Positions 58,200 through 64,000 of a stretch of DNA of 64,000 nt are shown here, one piece after another; the first letter of the stretch is position 1; each line of letters starts with the position of its first letter. The notes beneath the pieces are model-generated. The model did no database searches. It was not told the origin of the DNA and saw only the letters and a list, made by a program, of their open reading frames with translations. Origin of the DNA: Blasia pusilla (lineage: Eukaryota > Marchantiophyta > Marchantiopsida > Blasiales). Both the position numbers and the translations under genes were made by a program. The stretch is taken from assembly GCA_050084515.1 (NCBI GenBank), contig CM114271.1:33232001-33296000 (forward strand), in the 5' to 3' direction.

Positions 58200-58690
58200 A
58201 GATGAATAATTTTTGAGCTTTAGGTCACAAATCCATTTTTCTTGAAACTTTGGAAAAGAGCTACACGTACCTTGGGGATCATGTGTACCAAAGTTTAGCT
58301 CAAGTTTACGTACTTGAACTTGATGGAAAATGAAAAGACCTTCTTTTCATTGAAGGTTTAATGGTGTAGGTCAAAAACTGAGTTAACAATTGTTGAGCTT
58401 TTGGTTACAACTCCATTTTTCTTGAAACTTTTCAAGAGATTTACATATACCTTGGGGATCATGTGTGCCAAATTTCAGCTCAAGATGAGATACTTGGACA
58501 AGATGGGAAATGAAAAGATCTTCTTTTCATTGAAGGTTTAAGGGTGTTGGTTCAAAAAATAAGTTAATAATTTTTGAGCTTTTGGTCACAACTCCATTTT
58601 TTTTGAAACTTTGCAAGAGAGCTGTATCCAAGAATTTCTTGTATGAGATAGTTGGAAAAGATGAAAAATGAAAAGATCCAATTTTCATAG
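58200..58690 (+). repeat. 180-bp satellite, three tandem units
   Basis: TTTGAGCTT-type starts occur near 58211, 58391 and 58572, periods of 180 and 181 bp. Units share CTTGGGGATCATGTGT, GACAAGATG and CTTCTTTTCATTGAAGG. The same family lies at 47800-48082. Confidence 0.93.
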
Positions 58691-59392
58691 GGGTCTAGTA
58701 TTCTGGTAGGAGAGAGTAAGAGAGGATAGTCTCTCTTGAAGAAAAAAGCCAAAATCCTTAACCTCTCTTCAAAACTTTCCACGATTTTTAAATTTTCTTC
58801 TCTACTTCAAATGCAAGAATTTTTTTGAAGAGAGTAAGAAGTGGACAATGTTGGGCCAGGTTGGGACACAAACTAACATCATTTTTAACACCAAGATGTG
58901 AAGATGGAATAGTGGAGACCACTTCAAATATGCTAAAATCACTCTCTATGTAGGCTAGTATTGTTGGGTAGGATGGTATCTCATTAATGCAGATCCATCA
59001 GATGGGATTTTTTCACTACATAACTAATCAAAGCCGTTCAAAATAAACTTTGACTATGGGATCTAGCCCAAGACTCTCACTAATGCACATCCATCAGACG
59101 GGTTTTTCTCTCTCAATGATGATAGTCTTGGAGATAAAGGAATTGAAAAAGATGACATGTGATTTGGTGAGTTTGGTAGAATGTGTAGGATTGCAATATT
59201 GCCAACAAGACTTAGAAATACCCCAAGGCCACAAATGAGTTAGAAGACTTGGCTCAAGAATGGGTACATGGATTCGTTAGGAGGCTGATGGGGATTTTGC
59301 AACTGTGTTTAAACACACACGTCAGAAGTAAAGCAAGCCATCAAGAATGCCTAAAAGGAAGGATTGAGAGGAAATGAGAAGCAATCAGCCAA
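58691..59392. other. Stretch without a supported gene
   Basis: It contains TCCATCAGA-GGG repeats (about 58985 and 59089) in a CACTAATGCA context and short frames only. Nothing is recognised. Confidence 0.45.
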
Positions 59393-60158
59393 CCAACCTG
59401 TCAAAATTAGACAAGTTGCTAGACGTCAGAAGTCAAGAAAAGCTAGTGACGTAACTAGTGAAGAAAGAGAATGAAATGAATAGAAGGCAATCATCTTGAC
59501 ATGCAACATGTCGGAATCTGATAGGTTGCATGACAAGATGTAAGAAAAAGGTGGTGAGAAAAAATAAAGAATGAAAGGTTACTATAGACACTACGAGCAA
59601 CCTGTCGGAATTAGACATGTTGTTAGACACGACCATTGTAAGATTCTACTAAAACCTTGAAAGAAATAAGAACATAACATACATGTGAAATGCAGGAAAC
59701 TCCGAGGTTCCATTCAAACATGCAATCTATCTGAATCCGACAAATTGCAAGACTTATGAAAGAAAAATGGAACATCCATATGCAAGGAAGCAGCGAGGTT
59801 CCATCCATTCAGACATGCAACCCGTTGGAATCCGACAGGTTGCAAGACAAGAGACGAAGAAAAACCAAAAATAAACATAACTCATCATGAGTCATCACGG
59901 GTAAGAAAAACAAAGGAAGTAGGACAACAAATAGACTACTTGCAAGCTATTGATATCCGAGGGGTAGCAAGATAGGAAAACTGCAAAATTTCAAGAACTT
60001 CACATCCATATGAAGAAATGATAGGAAATCTACATTCAGACATGCAACCCATTGGAATCCAACACATTGCAAGAATAGATTATCAGAGATAAAATCCAAA
60101 CACCATACATAGAAGAGCATAATTTGAATTTTTGACTTGTCAAAATCAGACGAGTTGC
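59393..60158. repeat. Array of eight 27-bp imperfect palindromes
   Basis: Units start at 59393, 59503, 59597, 59722, 59817, 59942, 60044 and 60132, each exactly 27 bp. The consensus arms are GCAACCTGTCGGA and TCCGACAGGTTGC around one central base. Each unit keeps most of the pairing with independent changes. The intervening 61-98 bp are also partly related (GAGGTTCCATTCAAACAT, AAGAAAAA), so the whole is a degenerate tandem repeat whose best-conserved core is the palindrome. Function is unknown; protein-binding sites of a transposon end are one possibility. Confidence 0.88.
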
Positions 60159-60159
60159 A

Positions 60160-61197
60160 AAACGCTAGCAGTGTGAGAAAAAATCTTGGATTCAAAGAAC
60201 CCAAGTTTCAATCTATGGGAAACTAACTGATAGCGCAAAAAAAATGCAATAGTACAGCCACAAAAGTTTGAGAAACACATTTAAAGTCGTTTCTTGAAAT
60301 CCATTTGTAATTCCGATATTTACATTGGATTTTCTGAACTACAAACTCAAGTCTATGATCTCTTCTGTCTCGTCATCTACAAAAATGTTCCTAACTCTCA
60401 TCGGTTCCTCTAAAAATGACTTCATGGGGCTAACTAGTGGCTCCTCTTGACGATTGTAGAAGGGGATTGAGAAAGAATGGGAACTTAAGAGTCTTGTCCC
60501 CCTAGGTGCTCCATATCGGTCTCATGTCACTCGAGATATATCCCAACGCCTACCCCGACAGGTTATCTTATATACTCTGCAGAGTTATACCCATCTAGAA
60601 TCAATATGTGTTGCTCCGCCTAAAACTACTACTACCCCACTCCAAAACACGTGAAAACTAACAAACCACTGCACTCACTCGTCATCATGAGAGAGCTCCT
60701 CCAAAATCATCATAGACTTTGCTCGTTCGATTTTTGGAATCACAGGTAGTGGCAATGGTGTAAGACCATTTGGCTAGAAGGTTGGAGAGGATTTTAAAAA
60801 TTAAGAGGATATCAAGGAAATATTAACAAAAAATCTTAATTTTCTAGATTTTTGGTTTGATTGTAAGAGGCATGTAATAAAAACATACTAACAACACATC
60901 TGTCTTCCATACAAAGATTTTGTTGCACAGATCTAAAAGGAAGGTATGACACACTTGATATTCTAACGAGGGAGCTTTTACTTTGAGCGGTGGTGCAAGG
61001 TGTAGTCCACCAATGGGAAAGAAAGATTTCTTTGAATGGGCAGTGTGAATAGTTTTTATTTAAGCTTGGGCACTTAGTTGTACAAGCATCCACCTTATAT
61101 CCAATAACCACATAAACTACTAACCTACATTTATATGAGTGCAAGTTTGAATTGGATCATAAGTGAATTATAAAACAATCACTACTTAGAACAAACC
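60160..61197. other. Stretch without a supported gene
   Basis: Short frames only, with no recognised domain or repeat. Confidence 0.45.
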
Positions 61198-61239
61198 ATG
61201 AACTTTGTAGATGCAAAACACACAATGAGAATGTATTGC

Positions 61240-61740
61240 CCAAAAGACCCCATCGAGCATGTCGGTTTACGAGCATATCAGCTTAAACCACCTACTATTG
61301 GCCTAGTTACTTGCGTGATTGGCCACATTTCTATATGCATGTTAGTTGTTTTCAATACTTTCTTACTTCTAAAAATATTTTCACTAGCAAACCATATGAT
61401 TTCTATCTCCTCACAAGATTCAGTTCTACACCTGATCAATAAAACCACAATCCCTTTTTTAGACAAGTGGTTAACTTGCAAACAGGAGCTTGTAGAGGTA
61501 GCCTTCATTGTGAATATATGTTTTTATCTAAGGAAAACAATGATTGAAGTGACACTTGCCTATGGTCCACACTTGGTAAAATAGCCTTGTTGTCACTATG
61601 TTGGAATTTCACATTAGTATAACCTAGAAAATAACCCATTTCCAACTCTACTTCCATGACATTGATATAGCGTAGTGTACCCGATGTATTTTCCATCACT
61701 AGTTCTAGACTTCCATGACCACCTTTTGAGTTTTTCAACG
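61240..61740 (-). pseudogene. Copia-type RNase H remnant
   Basis: The minus strand shows GTLRYINVMEVELE, LGYTN (for the G-Y-x-D/N segment), SVDHRQVSLQSLFSLDKNI and, one frame on, SKKGIVVLL and a region ending IIWFASENIF. These follow the order of the Ty1/copia RNase H end (S-D-x-D/DDRRSTSG/WxSKKQ/EAExxA/W). The match is weak, with stops and frame changes. It may be an old Copia scrap. Confidence 0.45.
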
Positions 61741-63299
61741 ACAGAATACAGTGAAATCACAATCACAACAATAGTTGAGGAAATGTTTAAGAGTACAAAC
61801 TCCCAACGGCCTATGATAGTGAAAGCATAAAATGAAATTAAAAGAAATTTTCTTTAAGAGGAGGCATATCCTACAATAAATCTTGACACAAATTCTGCCT
61901 CACATGAGGTTTATCCCAATTTCAAGGCTTCATATATATTTCATATTCGGTTGCCATAAAATTGGATGGGAACACAACTAAACTCTTGCGCCTTGTGTAA
62001 TGACAGGGATGAAACGTTATCGTGTCGAGAGCCTTTCTTCGAGTAAGGGCAGGCCTTCTAGCTGCGGGAGACGCGGTCGATGCAAGATGAATTCTCTGAG
62101 AAGATCTCCTTTTTCAATATAAAATTATTAAGTATACTCTCCATTTTCTCACGACAGGTATCACAAATGGAAGTGCCGAGGCGATCACTTCTTCGTAACA
62201 TCGGATCCCGAAATTCCTAACTATAAAATCCCTATAAACTATTTAACGCTTGTATACGAGGAAGATAGCACAACTAGTATTAAACCCTACTTGAGCAGGC
62301 CTATTGACGTCCATAGATCACCATATAAGGACATAAAAGTACAATCCCATGTCCTTCCATATGCGACGATAGGAAGGATCACCGGAGTTGAAGATTGAAT
62401 GACCTGGTTCATGAACGCCTCCCCAAAGTGATAAACCAAATAGCGAGTGAACCAGTGCCTATCTACAAAGAGTATCTTGACATGGTATGGATTAAGGAAA
62501 GGAAATTTGGGCACAACTCGTGCTCCACCCCTATCCATGCTTGACAGATATTCTCTACTCTCCTCAAGAATGGGTTTTGGCGGAGTTATTCTCCCAAGAG
62601 GGGTAATCCACTCTCATTTGGGAAGTAACAAGCCAAAAAATTCACTATTTTAGTATGACTAAACTCCTCTAAGGTGACAAACCTCTCATCTCCACACACA
62701 CACCACACTCTAGAAACCTCTCGAAGAATAGACCATGGTCAAGTTACTCTCCCAAGAGGGATGATCCACTCTCATTGGAAGAGCAAGCAATCCCAAAGTC
62801 ATATACTCAAGAGTGACACGAAAGACTCAAGATGTAGAATAGAAGGTGATCAACCCTTGAAGGTCCCTCCTCTTTCTTTATATACTCACAAGGGATCCAC
62901 AAGAGTACGAAATAGAGCTAATCTTATCTTGTGCCATATGGCTTCCTCTCAAGGCTTAGCCAATCACATTTTGACATAAGTAGATTTCCTCTTATCTCTT
63001 CCAAAATATCCTCTTTTATCCACTTGATATTTTCCAAATTACCCCAACTACCTTAGCCACCTACCAAGACTATTTTTGCTTTTCATTAAAGCAACTACTT
63101 TACTTTTATACAATCATCTTTTATTTATTACCTCTTTTTCCTAAAGTTGGGCCCGTAGAAAAGAGGCACCTTAAAGAGGCTTAAACATAAGAATTACCTT
63201 TTTCTAAGCCAATTTACTTAATACTAATAAAACTCTATCTAACACTTAATAAAGAAGGGGTTTACACACTGGTTGATTTTACTATACAACAATGTGTAG
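61741..63299. other. Stretch without a supported gene; one short duplication
   Basis: CTCCCAAGAGGG followed by ATCCACTCTCATT occurs at about 62588 and 62744, a 156-bp spaced duplication. Plus-strand frames at 62447 and 62674 cross it and carry no domain. Confidence 0.45.
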
Positions 63300-63950
63300 T
63301 CACTACTTGGTCTCGTGCACAAAATTCACACCACACAATGATAGAGCATATAATGATATTGCTAAGTTGGTAACACCATAATTTCCCAACACATTCAGTA
63401 GCCTAGATTCATTTCCCAAAGTTATTGTAGTGGTAAGTACTCAAGGCTCAAGTTTGATGAACATCATTACTTGCACCATAGCATCTTTATTTCTCACATT
63501 AGACTTGACCACGCATATCTCTTTGCTCACAAGTTATTGAAGCTCTCCAAATTCATGGCTAGATTGAATCTGATTGAGATTCCCAAATTAGGACATAGTT
63601 GTGTTAAGTCTCATTGAATATCACTAGGCACAAAGGATCTCTTAAGTGCAAAGGACCTCTTAGGTGATTTGTTGGTTCTTTCTTCAATTCATTGATAAAT
63701 CTACATAGCTAAGTCCCGTGGCCCTATGGGATCCCCATGGACAATATATATATTAATTCATTCATTCTCTCTTAAGCTCAAAAGGTTCCAAAGGATGTAA
63801 CAGCTGGTCACACCAGTATTGTTTGGTCAGCACTCACACTATGACAAACACTACTACTTGAGTACAGTCTCTCTCTTGCACAAAGGCGATTAGGGTTCTC
63901 TAGTTTGTCCTCACACATAACCTCAAGGTGCAAGATGGAGAAGAGTGATC
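63300..63950 (+). repeat. Dispersed repeat shared with 43.9-45.3 kb
   Basis: GCACAAAATTCACACCACACAATGATAGAGCATAT-like sequence, then AACACATTCAGTAGCCTAGA and CCCAAAGTTATTGTAG, match the repeat inside the CACTA. A second shared segment is TCAGCACTCACACTAT (63828 versus about 44667), and GAGTACAGTCTC occurs at 63859 and 44819. No coding sequence is evident. Confidence 0.7.
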
Positions 63951-64000
63951 AGGTTTTTGATAGCATGGATCTCCATATGTCCCTCCTCAAAGAGGTCATG

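Noticed and set aside
59393-60158. CRISPR-like pattern of short palindromic repeats with spacers
   Set aside because: The DNA is plant nuclear, the repeats are imperfect, the spacers are related to each other and unequal in length, and no cas genes exist. It is listed only as a palindromic repeat array.
61198-61584. 128-codon plus-strand frame with hydrophobic segments
   Set aside because: It lies antisense to the readable Copia RNase H remnant and appears fortuitous.

Overview
This is nuclear DNA of a streptophyte, most likely a land plant with a large, transposon-rich genome. The evidence is a spliced Der/EngA-type organellar GTPase gene with GT-AG introns, a lipid-transfer-protein/extensin chimera, and plant-type CACTA, hAT and Ty3/gypsy elements. 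I cannot name the species. No bacterial, viral or organellar gene set is present.

Layout. 1-1.2 kb is the end of an LTR retrotransposon (polypurine tract plus a roughly 1-kb LTR). 3.0-12.1 kb is a decayed Ty3/gypsy element on the minus strand. Its order is gag, protease, a cytosine-5 DNA methyltransferase domain, RT, RNase H, integrase and a C-terminal PHD finger. The methyltransferase inside the polyprotein is the most striking item in the window. 12.5-13.4 kb is an older gypsy remnant, and 13.9 kb holds a tRNA-Val-like sequence. 15.4-19.9 kb is the one clear host housekeeping gene: ten exons encoding a two-GTPase-domain Der/EngA protein with an organelle presequence. 20.2-21.4 kb has short tandem repeats. 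22.9-28.6 kb holds a TATA box, a secreted eight-cysteine lipid-transfer-like exon, then about 5 kb of Ser-Pro(4-5) repeat coding that ends in a very regular 30-bp array.

31-32 kb is a GC-rich minisatellite. 32.8-47.6 kb is a BED/DUF659-type hAT transposase gene split by a 12.36-kb CACTA transposon (34254-46610). That insertion has matching CACTA/TAGTG ends and a 3-bp AGA target duplication, and the hAT frame resumes exactly across it. The CACTA carries DUF4218, DUF4216 and Transposase_24 remnants, but I cannot find its Tnp2 catalytic core. 47.8-48.2 kb has a 180-bp satellite and an LTR fragment. 49.5-51.7 kb is a second, different hAT transposase (ZNF862/KIAA1586-like) with few lesions. 53.0 kb is an RNase H scrap, and 53.8-54.0 kb is a small CACTA-like MITE.

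54.1-58.2 kb is a second, plus-strand copy of the same gypsy lineage. It carries the PHD finger but no methyltransferase. 58.2-58.8 kb is the 180-bp satellite again. 59.4-60.2 kb is an array of eight 27-bp imperfect palindromes. 61.2-61.7 kb is a Copia RNase H scrap, and the right end holds a repeat family also found at 44 kb inside the CACTA.

Functionally, only the Der GTPase and possibly the LTP/extensin gene look like host genes. Everything else is transposon-derived and mostly broken by stops and frameshifts, many of them consistent with decay of methylated cytosines.
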